A DNA stretch of 64,000 nucleotides from Magnetospira sp. QH-2 (GCF_000968135.1 NZ_FO538765.1:3957308-4021307); one strand, 5' to 3'; counted from the stretch's first letter, positions 25,682 to 35,315 are shown. Translations and numbers: made by a program. Notes: a model not told the origin generated them from the sequence alone.

Positions 25682-27070
25682 ATGGCGGTAATCGAGCAGT
25701 CAGGGATTGCCTAGACAGTCAGCTGGTCTCCACACTCGGTCTTGATCAAGTATCCGGGTCAATTCCTGGACATGGAACAGAGGAGACCAGCCATGGAGTA
25801 TTTTGTTGGAATGGACGTATCGATGGCAAGCATTTCGATCTGTGAGATTGATGCAAAGGGAACCGTCATTCGCGAAGGCAAGGTGTCAAGCACACCCGAG
25901 GCGGTCGCCACTTGGCTCGAGGAAAGCGGGCGTGGCTTTGCGCGAATTGGGTTGGAAGCTGGCCCTCTGGCGCCTTGGCTGTACGCAGGACTGTCCAGTC
26001 GGGGCCTCCCTGTGATTTGTATCGAGACCCGGCAAATGAAGGCCTTTGCCAGCGCCAGCCCAGTCAAGACGGACCGTCGCGACGCCCGCTTGATCAGCCA
26101 GGCGATGCGGACCGGTTTGTACCGCGCGACCCACGTCAAGACCGCGCGCAGTCAGGAGCTCCGGATGGTGCTGACCCATCGGGAGACCCTGGTTCATCAG
26201 GTCCGTCAGTTGTCCAATACGGTACGAGGAACATTGAAAGCTTTCGGCCTCAAGGTCGGTATGGCGCGCGGACGCCTTTTCGCGGCGCGGGTTCGGGAAT
26301 TGACGGCTGATAACCCGCACCTCAGCGCAGCCGCCGAGCCGCTCTTGCTTGCGCGCCAAGCCTTGCTCGAACAACTCGACAAGCTCGACCGGCAGGTTCA
26401 TGCCGCTGCGCGCGATGATAGCGTTTGCCGGCGCCTGATGACCGTTCCCGGCGTCGGCCCGGTTACCGCCCTCGCTTTCAGGACAGGACTCGACGTGCCG
26501 GAACGGTTTCAAAAGTCGGTCATGGTCGGCGCCCACTTCGGGCTTGTCCCACGCAGATACGCCTCGGGAGAGCAGGACCGAAGCGGCCCCATCAGCAAGT
26601 GCGGAGATGCCATGGTTCGTTGGCTTTTGTTCGAGGCCGCCAATGCACTTCTCACTCGAACCCGCCGTTGGTCCTGGCTCAAACACTGGGGGCTCGCGGT
26701 CGCCAAAAGGCGCGGGATGAAACGCGCCAAGGTAGCCGTTGCCCGGCGTCTCGCCGTAATCATGCATCGCATGTGGATCGACGGCACGGACTTCCAGTAC
26801 CGCAAGGAGGAGACCGCCATCTAAACACAACGAAAACCGAGATCGCCTGAAGGGCGGCCAGGACGCGTGGCGACGCGCGGGGCTCGGATGACAGCGCGCA
26901 GGCTGCAGTGGCGTAAGACCACGCTTTTCAGATTGCTGCACCCGATCCCCCTTGATCCCCATCATGCGGCGACGACGTCGACCGCGGACAGAAGCAAAGG
27001 GCGCCACATACCCCAGGTTCAAACCGACGGCTTGGAAATCAGCTTGACTCAAATGACTCGATTACAGAAG
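25682..27070. mobile_element. IS110-family insertion sequence (approximate ends)
   Basis: The limits are inferred from where the second dispersed repeat is interrupted: ACTTTTTCAG ends at 25681 and CAGCCTG resumes at 27071. The shared CAG makes each end uncertain by up to 3 bases. No terminal inverted repeat or target duplication was seen, as usual for IS110. The transposase is internal; 250 bases of non-coding DNA follow it inside the element. Confidence 0.7.
25793..26824 (+). CDS. IS110-family transposase
   Basis: A 343-residue DEDD-type transposase. The N-terminal RuvC-like domain starts EYFVGMDVSMASISICEID (first Asp). It has the conserved ARIGLEAGPLAPWLY and VKTDRRDARLISQA. The C-terminal transposase_20 domain has RRLMTVPGVGPVTALAF and the serine region ISKCGDAMVRWLLFEAA. 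Length and motifs are complete, so it could be active. The ATG at 25793 follows GAGGAGACCAGCC. No other complete copy is present in the window. Confidence 0.93.
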   Translation: MEYFVGMDVSMASISICEIDAKGTVIREGKVSSTPEAVATWLEESGRGFARIGLEAGPLAPWLYAGLSSRGLPVICIETRQMKAFASASPVKTDRRDARLISQAMRTGLYRATHVKTARSQELRMVLTHRETLVHQVRQLSNTVRGTLKAFGLKVGMARGRLFAARVRELTADNPHLSAAAEPLLLARQALLEQLDKLDRQVHAAARDDSVCRRLMTVPGVGPVTALAFRTGLDVPERFQKSVMVGAHFGLVPRRYASGEQDRSGPISKCGDAMVRWLLFEAANALLTRTRRWSWLKHWGLAVAKRRGMKRAKVAVARRLAVIMHRMWIDGTDFQYRKEETAI

Positions 27071-27077
27071 CAGCCTG

Positions 27078-27641
27078 TTAAAGCCATTCGCCCATCATCG
27101 GCACGGGCAGGGCGCTATCGCTGAAGGTGGGCAGGCGGCGGGCGTCGAATAGCTGATAGTGCCACCATTCATTGCGATAGAAATCCCACCCCGCCGTGGT
27201 CATCAGCCCCATGAGCAAGAGCCGATTGTGCTGGGCGGCGGGGGAGATGTCGCCATTGCCGTGGTGGGATAGCGGCGAAAAGCGGTCAAAAGGCGTGCCC
27301 ATCTCCAATTCCCGGCCGTGCCGATCCAGCAAGGTCAGGTCGATGGCGGCGCCCCGGGAATGGGGGGATCCGCGCCGGGGATCGGCGAGGAATTCCGGAT
27401 CCGGGGTATGGTTCCACAGCCTCCATTGTGCTTCGGAAGGGCGGAAAGCATCAAAGATCTTCAGCCGCCAGCCCTGAATGGCGGCCAGATCCACCGCCTG
27501 TCGCAGCAGTGCCTCGGCTTCGGGATGCAGATAGCAGGCCGCCCGGGTGTAGACCGGCTTGCCGGTAAAATTGTCGGCGGTGGCATAGGCGATATCCAAA
27601 TCCACATTGTGGGTTTGCGGGGTAATCTCGATCAGCGGCAT
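27078..27641 (-). CDS. D-alanyl-D-alanine dipeptidase (DdpX/VanX family)
   Basis: A 187-residue zinc peptidase of the VanX/DdpX (peptidase M15D) family that hydrolyses D-Ala-D-Ala. The substrate-binding and metal residues are visible in KIFDAFRPSEAQWRLW, in SPHSRGAAIDLTLLD (His and Asp ligands) and in NEWWHYQLF (catalytic Glu and third His ligand). No signal peptide is seen, consistent with a cytoplasmic enzyme that recycles D-Ala dipeptide. No van genes are nearby, so a housekeeping peptidoglycan-recycling role is more likely than vancomycin resistance. Its stop is next to the edge of the interrupted repeat. Confidence 0.9.
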   Translation of the reverse strand: MPLIEITPQTHNVDLDIAYATADNFTGKPVYTRAACYLHPEAEALLRQAVDLAAIQGWRLKIFDAFRPSEAQWRLWNHTPDPEFLADPRRGSPHSRGAAIDLTLLDRHGRELEMGTPFDRFSPLSHHGNGDISPAAQHNRLLLMGLMTTAGWDFYRNEWWHYQLFDARRLPTFSDSALPVPMMGEWL

Positions 27642-27695
27642 GGAGTGATCCGGGTTGGTTGTCGGGCGGGCTTGTGGGCAGTATAACCGGGGACC

Positions 27696-28382
27696 ATGGA
27701 AAACCCAGCCCCCCTCCTATTGGCTCTCGATACCGCCACCAGCGGCTGTTCCGTCGCCCTGTGGCGGGCCGGCGAGACCCTGGCCCGGCGCGCGGAAGTC
27801 ATGCCGCGGGGCCAGTCGGAAGCCTTGCTGCCCATGGTCAAGGCGGTGATGCAGGAGACCGGTCTGACATTTGATGCGGTGGATCGGCTGGTGGTGACCG
27901 TCGGCCCGGGTGCTTTTACCGGCCTGCGTATCGGATTGGCGGCGGCACGGGGACTGGCCCTGGCCATGAACCGCCCCATCGTGCCGGTCACCACCACCGA
28001 AGCGGTGGCCCAAGGGGTCCCGCCAGCGGAACGCCGGGGCCGGTCGGTGGTGGTGATCCTGGATAGCAAAAGGGCGGACTTTTTTGTTCAGTGTTTTGAC
28101 CCCGCCTTGACGCCGCTCGGCGAGCCCGCCGCCCTGGCTCCGGAAGCCCTGGCCGATGGGCTCCCGGCCGGTCCGCTGCTTCTGGTCGGCGATGGGGTGG
28201 ACAAGGCCGGGGCGCATTTGCCGGGGCGGGATGTCCGGGTTTCCACCGCCGCGTCCCTTCCCGATCCGGCGCACATGGCGGCCCTGGCCGCGGACCGAGA
28301 GGCCGTGAGCCATCCCACCCCTTTGTATCTCCGTCCTCCCGATGCCAAGCTGCCCAAAGACGGCGGCCGCCTGCGGCCATGA
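27696..28382 (+). CDS. tsaB: tRNA threonylcarbamoyladenosine biosynthesis protein TsaB
   Basis: TsaB pairs with TsaD and TsaE to place the t6A modification on ANN-decoding tRNAs. The 228-residue protein has the ASKHA-fold start LLALDTATSGCSVALWRAG and the family hallmark VTVGPGAFTGLRIGLAAARG near residues 67-86. The C-terminal half is shorter and less conserved, as usual. It overlaps rimI by 4 bases (ATGA), a linkage common in proteobacteria. Confidence 0.95.
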   Translation: MENPAPLLLALDTATSGCSVALWRAGETLARRAEVMPRGQSEALLPMVKAVMQETGLTFDAVDRLVVTVGPGAFTGLRIGLAAARGLALAMNRPIVPVTTTEAVAQGVPPAERRGRSVVVILDSKRADFFVQCFDPALTPLGEPAALAPEALADGLPAGPLLLVGDGVDKAGAHLPGRDVRVSTAASLPDPAHMAALAADREAVSHPTPLYLRPPDAKLPKDGGRLRP

Positions 28383-28834
28383 CCTTGCAGGTGGAAGCCG
28401 TGGGTCCGGCCCACGCGGCGCTGCTGTCGCATTTACACGAAACGGCATTCGGCAGCCCCTGGCGGCGCGAGGATCTGCAATCCCTATTGGCCACGCCGGG
28501 TATTTTAGCCTTGATCGGGATCGCCAGTGAGGCCCCCGTGGCCTATATCCTCTGTCGTCAGGCCGCTGACGAAGCGGAAGTCATCTCCATCGCCACCCAT
28601 CCCGACCACCAACGGCAGGGCCACGCCGCCCATCTTCTACGGGTTGCCCGGACACAATTGGCCGGTGTCGGGGCTCCCCGGTTGTTGCTGGAAGTGGCGG
28701 CGGACAATGATGCGGCCCGGGCTTTGTACGAACGGCAAGGATTCACGCCCATCGGTCGACGACCGGGCTACTACAAAAGATCCGAAGAAACGGCAGTGGA
28801 TGCCTTGCTATTGGTATTTGATCAAGGTCAATAG
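28379..28834 (+). CDS. rimI: Ribosomal protein S18 alanine N-acetyltransferase RimI
   Basis: A 151-residue GNAT acetyltransferase placed directly after tsaB, as RimI usually is. The acetyl-CoA-binding motif A is visible as ISIATHPDHQRQGHAAHLL (QxxGxA). LLLEVAADNDAARALYERQG and GFTPIGRRPGYYK form the C-terminal part typical of RimI. Known RimI enzymes acetylate the N-terminal alanine of ribosomal protein S18. The assignment rests on this fold plus the operon context. Confidence 0.92.
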   Translation: MTLQVEAVGPAHAALLSHLHETAFGSPWRREDLQSLLATPGILALIGIASEAPVAYILCRQAADEAEVISIATHPDHQRQGHAAHLLRVARTQLAGVGAPRLLLEVAADNDAARALYERQGFTPIGRRPGYYKRSEETAVDALLLVFDQGQ

Positions 28835-28908
28835 TTGAATTTGGTCTCTATTTCAGTTGATAACAGTTCTTAATTAGAGAACACTTCAAATAAAACCCAC
28901 ATGGGTCC

Positions 28909-28937
28909 TTGCAGCACTTACATGCATTTAGTATAGT
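28909..28937 (+). promoter_or_regulatory. Sigma-70-type promoter for mucR
   Basis: TTGCAG and TATAGT are separated by exactly 17 bases, with an AT-rich upstream region. The TATAGT ends 34 bases before the mucR start codon. Autoregulation by MucR is known in relatives but no specific operator was identified here. Confidence 0.65.
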
Positions 28938-28971
28938 CAAAAAAAACCTTACACCGGGGGGGGTATTTCCT

Positions 28972-29376
28972 ATGTCCGATAGTAATAATGTTGCAGAACT
29001 TTTAGAGCTGACCACCGAAATAGTTGCCGCCCATGTGGGCAATAATTCATTGGCGATCTCGGAACTGCCGACTCTTATTCAAGACGTTTACCGCACCCTG
29101 GCGACCCTCGATGAACCCGAGGTCACGGTTGAAAAGCCGCGCCCGGCGGTATCGATCAAAAAATCCATTCAACCGGATTTCCTGGTATGCCTGGAAGACG
29201 GCAAGAAGCTAAAAATGTTGAAGCGGCACCTTAAAACCGCCTACAACATGACTCCGGAAGAATATCGCGAACGCTGGAGCTTGCCCGCCGATTATCCCAT
29301 GGTCGCGCCGAACTATGCGGCCCATCGCAGCAGCCTGGCGAAAAAGATCGGTCTGGGGACCAAGCCCCGGAAGTAG
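28972..29376 (+). CDS. MucR/Ros-family zinc-finger transcriptional regulator
   Basis: A 134-residue regulator of the Ros/MucR family. The conserved block is near-complete: LVCLEDGKKLKMLKRHLKT, YNMTPEEYRERWSLP, DYPMVAPNYAAHRSSLAK and GLG. The single-cysteine finger (one Cys, then two His) is the usual form in MucR. Relatives control exopolysaccharide, motility and cell-cycle genes by binding AT-rich sites. The AUG at 28972 follows a G-rich tract rather than a classic ribosome-binding site. A good promoter lies directly upstream; fur follows after 90 bases. Confidence 0.93.
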   Translation: MSDSNNVAELLELTTEIVAAHVGNNSLAISELPTLIQDVYRTLATLDEPEVTVEKPRPAVSIKKSIQPDFLVCLEDGKKLKMLKRHLKTAYNMTPEEYRERWSLPADYPMVAPNYAAHRSSLAKKIGLGTKPRK

Positions 29377-29464
29377 TCTCCGCGGTGTTTCCATCGATGG
29401 ACGGGTTCCGATCGTTCGGGACCCCTGAAGCGCAGGGCGGACGAAACGGATCGTGACGACGGAC

Positions 29465-29935
29465 ATGGCGGATCAAAAGACCAAAGGCAGTGGTAATGGA
29501 ATCCTTGGTGGTGTTTCCAGCATCGAGGAGCGTTGCGTATCCAGTGGCATGAAAATGACGGGCCAACGCCGGATTATTGCCCGGGTGCTGTCACAGGCCG
29601 AAGATCATCCCGACGTTGAGGAACTCTATCGCCGCGCCACGGCGGTGGATCCCAAGATCAGCATCGCCACCGTCTATCGCACCGTGCGCCTGCTCGAAGA
29701 GGCACAGATCATCGAGCGCCTTGATTTCGGCGATGGTCGGGCACGCTACGAACAGGCCCCCGACGAGCACCATGATCACCTGATCAATGTCAACACGGGC
29801 AAGGTGATCGAATTCCAAAACAGCGAAATCGAGGCCCTGCAACGACGCATCGCTCAGGAGTACGGATTTCGCTTGGTGGGGCACCGGCTGGAGCTATATG
29901 GTGTTCCCCTATCGGATGACGATCTTCAGGAATAG
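29465..29935 (+). CDS. fur: Fur/Mur-family metalloregulator
   Basis: A Fur-family regulator of about 156 residues. The winged-helix part has MTGQRRIIARVLSQAEDHP and ISIATVYRTVRLLEEA. The dimerisation part has DEHHDHLINVNTGKVIEF and GHRLELYGV. It lacks the CxxC pair found after HHDH in gammaproteobacterial Fur, as is typical for alphaproteobacterial Fur/Mur, which responds to iron or manganese. The start is uncertain: ATG 29465, GTG 29453, or a later ATG nearer the conserved core. It is followed after 15 bases by miaB, probably in one transcript. Confidence 0.9.
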   Translation: MADQKTKGSGNGILGGVSSIEERCVSSGMKMTGQRRIIARVLSQAEDHPDVEELYRRATAVDPKISIATVYRTVRLLEEAQIIERLDFGDGRARYEQAPDEHHDHLINVNTGKVIEFQNSEIEALQRRIAQEYGFRLVGHRLELYGVPLSDDDLQE

Positions 29936-29950
29936 AGCCCCCTTCCGCCC

Positions 29951-31285
29951 GTGAAAAAGCTCCATATCAAGACTTTCGGCTGTCAAATGAATGTCTACGA
30001 TTCGGCACGCATGGCCGATCTATTGGCACCGTTGGGCTATGAGCCGACCGAGGATCCGGCAAATGCCGACATGGTCATCCTCAATACCTGCCATATTCGC
30101 GAAAAAGCCGCCGAGAAGGTCTATTCGGATCTGGGCCGTTTGCGCCTGGACAAAGAAACGCGCGCCAAACGGGGCCACCGCACGGTGATCGCCGTGGCCG
30201 GCTGCGTCGCCCAGGCCGAGGGCGAGGAGATCCTGCGCCGGGCGCCCCATGTGGACCTGGTGGTCGGACCGCAGACCTATCATCGGCTGCCTGAAATGGT
30301 TGCCCGGGCCGAGCGGGCCGGTGGCCGGCAACTGGATACCGACTTTCCCGCCGATCCGAAATTCGACCATCTGCCCAAGCCCGGCGCCGCCGGTCAACCG
30401 TCGGCCTTCCTATCGGTGCAGGAGGGCTGCGACAAGTTCTGTACCTTCTGTGTGGTGCCTTATACCCGTGGCGCGGAGTATTCGCGCCCGCAGCCGGACA
30501 TCCTCGCCGATGCCAGGGAACTGCTGACTCAGGGCGTGTGCGAGATCACCCTGGTGGGCCAGAACGTTAATGCCTATCACGGCGGCAAGGGCGGATTGGG
30601 CGGCCTTTTGCGCGCCCTGGCCGATCTGGGCGTGCCCCGGCTGCGGTATACCACGTCGCACCCGGCGGATATGGATGATGACCTGATCGCTGCCCATGGG
30701 GACTTGGATCAACTGATGCCGTTTCTGCACCTGCCGGTTCAGTCCGGTTCGGATGGTGTGCTCAAGGCCATGAACCGCAATCATGACGTGGCGGACTATT
30801 ACCGCGTGGTGGACCGGCTGCGCAAGGTGCGGCCCGATCTGGCCCTGTCATCGGACTTCATCGTCGGCTTTCCTGGCGAGACCGACGCGGATTTCCAAGC
30901 GACCTTGGATCTGGTCAAGGACATCGGCTTTGCCCAGGCCTATTCTTTCAAATACAGCCCGCGCCCGGGAACGCCAGCGGCCTCCATGGAGATACAGGTC
31001 CCCGAGGAGCTCAAAAGCGCCCGACTGTCCAGCCTGCAAACGCAGCTCAATAACGACCAGGAAACCTTCAACCGGGCCTGCCTGGACCGGGTGATGCCGG
31101 TATTGCTCGACCGACCCGGTCGCCATCCTGGTCAGGCCGTGGGCCGCAGTCCCTATATGCAAGCCGTCCATGTGGAAGACGGCGAGAAATGGCTCAATCA
31201 GGTGGTCGATCTGCAAATCACCGCCGCCCATCCCAACAGTCTTTCCGGTGTTCCCCTGTCCCCCAACGCAAAGGCCTGCGCCTGA
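29951..31285 (+). CDS. miaB: tRNA-2-methylthio-N6-dimethylallyladenosine synthase
   Basis: MiaB is a radical-SAM methylthiotransferase that modifies A37 of tRNAs reading UNN codons. The 444 residues show the N-terminal UPF0004 domain with three cluster cysteines ([30 protein letters not shown]), the radical-SAM motif CDKFCTFC at residues 160-167, and a C-terminal TRAM domain. The start is GTG ([11 protein letters not shown]), which fits the conserved N-terminus. It overlaps phoH by one base (TGATG), the start of a conserved miaB-phoH-ybeY-corC-lnt operon. Confidence 0.97.
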   Translation: MKKLHIKTFGCQMNVYDSARMADLLAPLGYEPTEDPANADMVILNTCHIREKAAEKVYSDLGRLRLDKETRAKRGHRTVIAVAGCVAQAEGEEILRRAPHVDLVVGPQTYHRLPEMVARAERAGGRQLDTDFPADPKFDHLPKPGAAGQPSAFLSVQEGCDKFCTFCVVPYTRGAEYSRPQPDILADARELLTQGVCEITLVGQNVNAYHGGKGGLGGLLRALADLGVPRLRYTTSHPADMDDDLIAAHGDLDQLMPFLHLPVQSGSDGVLKAMNRNHDVADYYRVVDRLRKVRPDLALSSDFIVGFPGETDADFQATLDLVKDIGFAQAYSFKYSPRPGTPAASMEIQVPEELKSARLSSLQTQLNNDQETFNRACLDRVMPVLLDRPGRHPGQAVGRSPYMQAVHVEDGEKWLNQVVDLQITAAHPNSLSGVPLSPNAKACA

Positions 31286-32292
31286 TGCCTCCTGTTACCC
31301 CTCAGGATCCCTTTGATCCCAATTCCGGCCATTTGGTTCTTTCTTTCGACAATAATGACTTGGCCCGTACCTTGTTCGGGGCGGAAGAACGCCATCTCAA
31401 ACATATCGAGAAAACCCTGAAAATCAGCTGCCCGAGCCGTGGCAACATGGTCGCCCTGGCGGGGCCGCCGGAAAAGCAACAGGCGGCGGCGGACGTGCTC
31501 AATGGGCTGTATGACCGGCTGGAAAGGAAATTGTCGGTGGGTCTGGGCGAGGTGGAAGCCGCCCTGCGCATGGTCGCGGGCGGGGTCCCGGCGGCGGCCA
31601 TGGATGTGCAGGTCAGCACCCGCAAGCGAACCCTGAGCCCCCGGTCGCCGACCCAGGCCACCTATTTGAAGGCCATCGACGATCAGGAGCTGGTTTTCGG
31701 CGTGGGTCCAGCGGGCACCGGCAAGACCTATCTGGCGGTGGCCAAGGCGGTGGAACGATTGATCGCTGGCGAGGTGGACCGCATCATCCTGTCGCGCCCG
31801 GCGGTGGAGGCCGGTGAGCAATTGGGTTTTCTGCCTGGCGACATGCGGGAAAAAGTCGATCCCTATTTGCGGCCCTTGTACGATGCTCTCAATGACATGA
31901 TGCCCGCCGATCAGGTGGAAAAACGCCTGGAAAAAGGCGAGATCGAGGTCGCGCCCCTGGCCTTTATGCGCGGTCGCACCCTGTCCAATGCCTTTGTCAT
32001 TTTGGACGAGGCGCAAAATACCACCGCCGTGCAGATGAAGATGTTTCTCACCCGTCTGGGTCAGGGCTCGCGCATGGTGATCACCGGGGACCTGACTCAG
32101 GTGGACCTGCCGCGCGGCATCCGTTCGGGCCTGCGGGATGCGCTGGAGGTGCTCGATGGCGTCGAAGGCGTCGCCGTGACCCGGTTTCAGGAATCCGACG
32201 TGGTGCGCCACAACCTGGTGACCCGCATTGTCCGGGCCTATAACCATGTGGAATCGCGGCGCAAGGCTTCGGCGCCCTATGAACAGGAATAG
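31285..32292 (+). CDS. PhoH-like ATPase (YbeZ)
   Basis: A 335-residue PhoH/YbeZ P-loop ATPase. The Walker A GPAGTGKTYLAVAKAVERL lies near residue 140. The Walker B region is FVILDEAQNTTAVQMKMFLT (near 237), followed by GSRMVITGDLTQVDLPRG. The N-terminal segment resembles a KH-type RNA-binding fold. It sits between miaB and ybeY as in most proteobacteria; YbeZ is a partner of the YbeY RNase in rRNA maturation in relatives. The ATG at 31285 overlaps the miaB stop; the frame is also open upstream but inside miaB. Confidence 0.95.
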   Translation: MPPVTPQDPFDPNSGHLVLSFDNNDLARTLFGAEERHLKHIEKTLKISCPSRGNMVALAGPPEKQQAAADVLNGLYDRLERKLSVGLGEVEAALRMVAGGVPAAAMDVQVSTRKRTLSPRSPTQATYLKAIDDQELVFGVGPAGTGKTYLAVAKAVERLIAGEVDRIILSRPAVEAGEQLGFLPGDMREKVDPYLRPLYDALNDMMPADQVEKRLEKGEIEVAPLAFMRGRTLSNAFVILDEAQNTTAVQMKMFLTRLGQGSRMVITGDLTQVDLPRGIRSGLRDALEVLDGVEGVAVTRFQESDVVRHNLVTRIVRAYNHVESRRKASAPYEQE

Positions 32293-32301
32293 TCCCGGAT
32301 C

Positions 32302-32817
32302 ATGTCCGAAAACCCTCTCGTGGACCTGACCATCGCCGTGAATTGCGCGGACTGGACCACCGCCCTGCCCGATGCCAAGGCTTTGGGCCGCCGCGCCGCC
32401 CTGGCCGTGCTGGGCAGGCCGACCGAGCCGGTGGAAGCATCGTTGGTGCTGGCCGACGATGAGACCGTCCGCGGGCTCAACTTGGACTACCGGGGCCGCG
32501 ACGCGCCCACCAATGTCTTGTCTTTTGCCGATCTGGATGCAGGGCAGGCGGGTAAGGGCCCGAAAATGCTTGGCGATGTGATCATTGCCCTGGAGACCAC
32601 TGTCCGTGAGGCGAAAGAGCAACAAAAGTCTTTCGCCGACCATTTCAGTCATCTGGTGGTTCATGGTATGCTCCACCTGCTCGGCTTCGACCATGAAGAC
32701 AATGAAGAGGCCGACGTAATGGAACGATTGGAAACGGAACTTCTGGCCGGGCTCGGGATCATGGATCCCTACGCCTCTTCCGGGGCACAGGACGGCAACG
32801 GCCGAATGGATCAATGA
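32302..32817 (+). CDS. ybeY: Endoribonuclease YbeY
   Basis: A metal-dependent endoribonuclease for 16S rRNA 3'-end processing and 70S quality control. The 171 residues carry the family zinc signature VVHGMLHLLGFDHEDNEEA near residues 119-137 (H-x3-H-x5-H). Upstream are the conserved RGRDAPTNVLSFAD and GDVIIAL segments. It starts 10 bases after phoH, and its last 4 bases overlap the corC start (ATGA), so translation is coupled. Confidence 0.96.
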   Translation: MSENPLVDLTIAVNCADWTTALPDAKALGRRAALAVLGRPTEPVEASLVLADDETVRGLNLDYRGRDAPTNVLSFADLDAGQAGKGPKMLGDVIIALETTVREAKEQQKSFADHFSHLVVHGMLHLLGFDHEDNEEADVMERLETELLAGLGIMDPYASSGAQDGNGRMDQ

Positions 32818-33722
32818 ACGACGACACTTCCCCTCCCCCGCCAACCAACGGGCATGGTGCCGCCAACGGTAGCCTTGTCACGTCCCTCCGCGACTGGTGG
32901 CGGGACAGACGCCCGGTGGACGATCCGGAGAATAGCCTCAAGGCCGCGATCGGTGAGTTGATCGAGGAACACGAGGAATCCGCTGCCCCCATTGCCGAAC
33001 AGGAGAAGATCCTCCTCGACAATATCCTCTCTTTGCGCGAGCGGACCATGGGTGACGTGATGGTGCCCCGGGCCGATATCATCGCTTTGGAATGCGGCAC
33101 ATCGTTTGTCGAAGTGGTGGAATGCATGGTGAGCGAGGGACACTCGCGGCTACCGGTTTTCCGCGAGAACCTCGATGAGGCCATCGGCATGGTTCATATC
33201 AAGGATGCGCTGGGCTGGTGGGATCGCCAGGAGGAATTCGACCTGTCCAAGGTGGTGCGCGACCTGTTGTTTGTTTCTCCGTCCATGCGGGTATTGGAAT
33301 TGTTGTTGGAGATGCGGGTCAGCCGCTGCCACTTGGCCTTGGTGGTCGATGAGTACGGCGGCATCGACGGGCTGGTGACCATTGAAGACCTGGTGGAGGA
33401 AATCGTCGGCGAAATCGAAGACGAACACGACCGGGACGAGGAGCCATCGTTGCAGGAAATGCCAGACGGCTCCTTCGAGACCAATGCGAGGCTATCCATC
33501 GAGGATTTCGAAGAGGCCCATGGCCACTATTTCGCCGACGAGGAACACGAAGACGTGGATACCCTGGGCGGTCTGGTGTTCGCCCTGGTGGGCCGGGTGC
33601 CCATTCGCGGCGAGCTGGTGTCCCATGCCAGCGGGATCGAATTCGAGATCCTGGACGCCGACCCGCGCCGCATTCGCCGTCTGCGGATCCGGCTTCCCGC
33701 CGCCCCGGCCAAACCCGACTAG
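32814..33722 (+). CDS. CorC/HlyC-type CBS-domain protein
   Basis: A 302-residue cytoplasmic protein of the CorC/TlyC family. It has two CBS domains (about residues 70-200; [36 protein letters not shown]) and a C-terminal transporter-associated CorC_HlyC domain (about 215-295; [19 protein letters not shown]). CorC proteins are linked to magnesium/cobalt efflux and membrane integrity. No membrane domain is present. It is in the ybeY-corC-lnt order common in proteobacteria and overlaps ybeY by 4 bases. Confidence 0.93.
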   Translation: MNDDTSPPPPTNGHGAANGSLVTSLRDWWRDRRPVDDPENSLKAAIGELIEEHEESAAPIAEQEKILLDNILSLRERTMGDVMVPRADIIALECGTSFVEVVECMVSEGHSRLPVFRENLDEAIGMVHIKDALGWWDRQEEFDLSKVVRDLLFVSPSMRVLELLLEMRVSRCHLALVVDEYGGIDGLVTIEDLVEEIVGEIEDEHDRDEEPSLQEMPDGSFETNARLSIEDFEEAHGHYFADEEHEDVDTLGGLVFALVGRVPIRGELVSHASGIEFEILDADPRRIRRLRIRLPAAPAKPD

Positions 33723-33731
33723 GAGTTTCCC

Positions 33732-35315
33732 ATGCGTAGATGGGCAGGCCGTTTCCGCAATTTGAGCGGCTGGCATCGGGCGTTGACATCCCTGGTCCTT
33801 GGATTGTTGTCGGTGGGGGCCTTGCCGCCATTGCATATCATTCCTCTTTTGGTGGTTGCCTTTGTCGGGCTGGTCTGGCTGTTGGATGGCGTGACCGGTC
33901 GTAAAAGCGCTTTTGCCGTCGGCTGGTGGTTCGGCCTGGGACATTTCGCCGGCGGGCTGTTCTGGGTCGCCGAGGCCTTTCTGGTCTATCCGGAAAAGCA
34001 TGGCTGGATGATCCCCTTTGCCATCGTCTTTTTGGCCGGGGGGATGGCCTTGTTCTTCGGACTGGCGACCTTGCTGACCCACGCGATCGGCGGCCGCGGC
34101 ATGGCACGGATCGTGGCGCTGGCCGCCGTCTGGACCCTGATGGAATGGGTCCGCGGATGGGCACTGACGGGGTTCCCCTGGAACCTGATGGCCACGGTTT
34201 GGACCGTCGCGCCATCGATGCTGCAAGGCGCGTCGCTGGTTGGGGCCTATGGCCTGAGCCTGATCACCGTATTGTTGGCGGCCCTGCCCGCGACCTTGGG
34301 CGATGTCGAAGAGCGTCCCTGGCGCCGCCGCCTACCGACCTTGGCGGCCTTGGTTGCTCTGGTGATCATGGGGAGTCTCGGAAGCTGGCGCCTCGAAGCC
34401 GCCGGTGAGCCGGGGGGGCGAGTGGTCGACGGAATTCACCTGCGTCTGGTGCAGCCGAACATCGATCAGAGTCTGAAATGGCTACCCAGTCTGCGCTCCC
34501 GCCATGTGGCCGATCAGATGGCGCTGAGCACCGCCGAGGGGGAAAACCCGGGTGAGCGGGTCACCCCGACCCATATCATTTGGGCCGAGACGGCTGTGCC
34601 CTACGACCTTTCCAACAACGAAAACCTCCGCCAGGTGCTGGGCCGGGTGGTGCCTCCCGGTGGCGCTCTGATCACCGGTGCGCCGCGCTGGCGTAATCCG
34701 GACAGCGAGGATCGCAGCCTCTGGAACAGCCTGCATGTGCTCAACGGCGACGGACAGTTCGTGGCTGATTACGACAAATTCCATCTGGTCCCGTTCGGCG
34801 AATACAATCCATTGGACTGGGTGCCCGGAGTCACCAAACTCACCAAGGGTCGGACGGACTATTCCCCGGGACCCGGCCCAAGGACCCTGAAAGTCGATGG
34901 TCTGCCGCCTTTTTCGCCATTGATTTGCTACGAAGTGATCTTCCCCGGAAACGTGGCCGATCCCGAGGATCGACCCCAATGGCTGCTCAATGTGACCAAT
35001 GACGCCTGGTTCGGCATGTCCGCCGGTCCCTATCAGCATTTTGCCGCCGCCCGACTGCGGGCGGTGGAAGAGGGTCTTCCCCTGGTCCGGATATCCAACA
35101 GTGGTATATCGGGCGTTGTGGAGCCTTTTGGGCGCGTCCTGGCCCATCTGCCCCTGGGCAGCCGGGGGCGGCTCGACAGCACTTTGCCGCAAGCGATTGA
35201 AAAAGCGCCCCTCTTTGCCCGCGTGGGTAACGCCATTCCGCTTGCCTTATCCATCCTGATGATCGGAATTGTTCTTGCCAACCGGGCTTTTGATCGCCTA
35301 AAAGTAGACAGGTGA
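33732..35315 (+). CDS. lnt: Apolipoprotein N-acyltransferase
   Basis: Lnt adds the third acyl chain to lipoproteins at the inner membrane. The 527-residue protein has about six N-terminal membrane segments and a periplasmic nitrilase-like domain. The catalytic triad is visible: Glu near 283 in IIWAETAVPYDL, Lys near 347 in DKFHLVPFGEYNPLDW, and Cys near 398 in LICYEVIFPG. A good TAGGAG precedes the ATG. It ends the miaB-phoH-ybeY-corC-lnt run; a non-coding 125 bases with an AT-rich region separates it from the HTH regulator. Confidence 0.96.
   Translation: MRRWAGRFRNLSGWHRALTSLVLGLLSVGALPPLHIIPLLVVAFVGLVWLLDGVTGRKSAFAVGWWFGLGHFAGGLFWVAEAFLVYPEKHGWMIPFAIVFLAGGMALFFGLATLLTHAIGGRGMARIVALAAVWTLMEWVRGWALTGFPWNLMATVWTVAPSMLQGASLVGAYGLSLITVLLAALPATLGDVEERPWRRRLPTLAALVALVIMGSLGSWRLEAAGEPGGRVVDGIHLRLVQPNIDQSLKWLPSLRSRHVADQMALSTAEGENPGERVTPTHIIWAETAVPYDLSNNENLRQVLGRVVPPGGALITGAPRWRNPDSEDRSLWNSLHVLNGDGQFVADYDKFHLVPFGEYNPLDWVPGVTKLTKGRTDYSPGPGPRTLKVDGLPPFSPLICYEVIFPGNVADPEDRPQWLLNVTNDAWFGMSAGPYQHFAAARLRAVEEGLPLVRISNSGISGVVEPFGRVLAHLPLGSRGRLDSTLPQAIEKAPLFARVGNAIPLALSILMIGIVLANRAFDRLKVDR

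Noticed and set aside
31198..32844. 548-codon open frame on the minus strand across phoH and ybeY
   Set aside because: It is exactly antisense to two well-supported genes; the translation is His/Gly/Gln-rich without domain sense, a usual shadow of GC-rich coding DNA.
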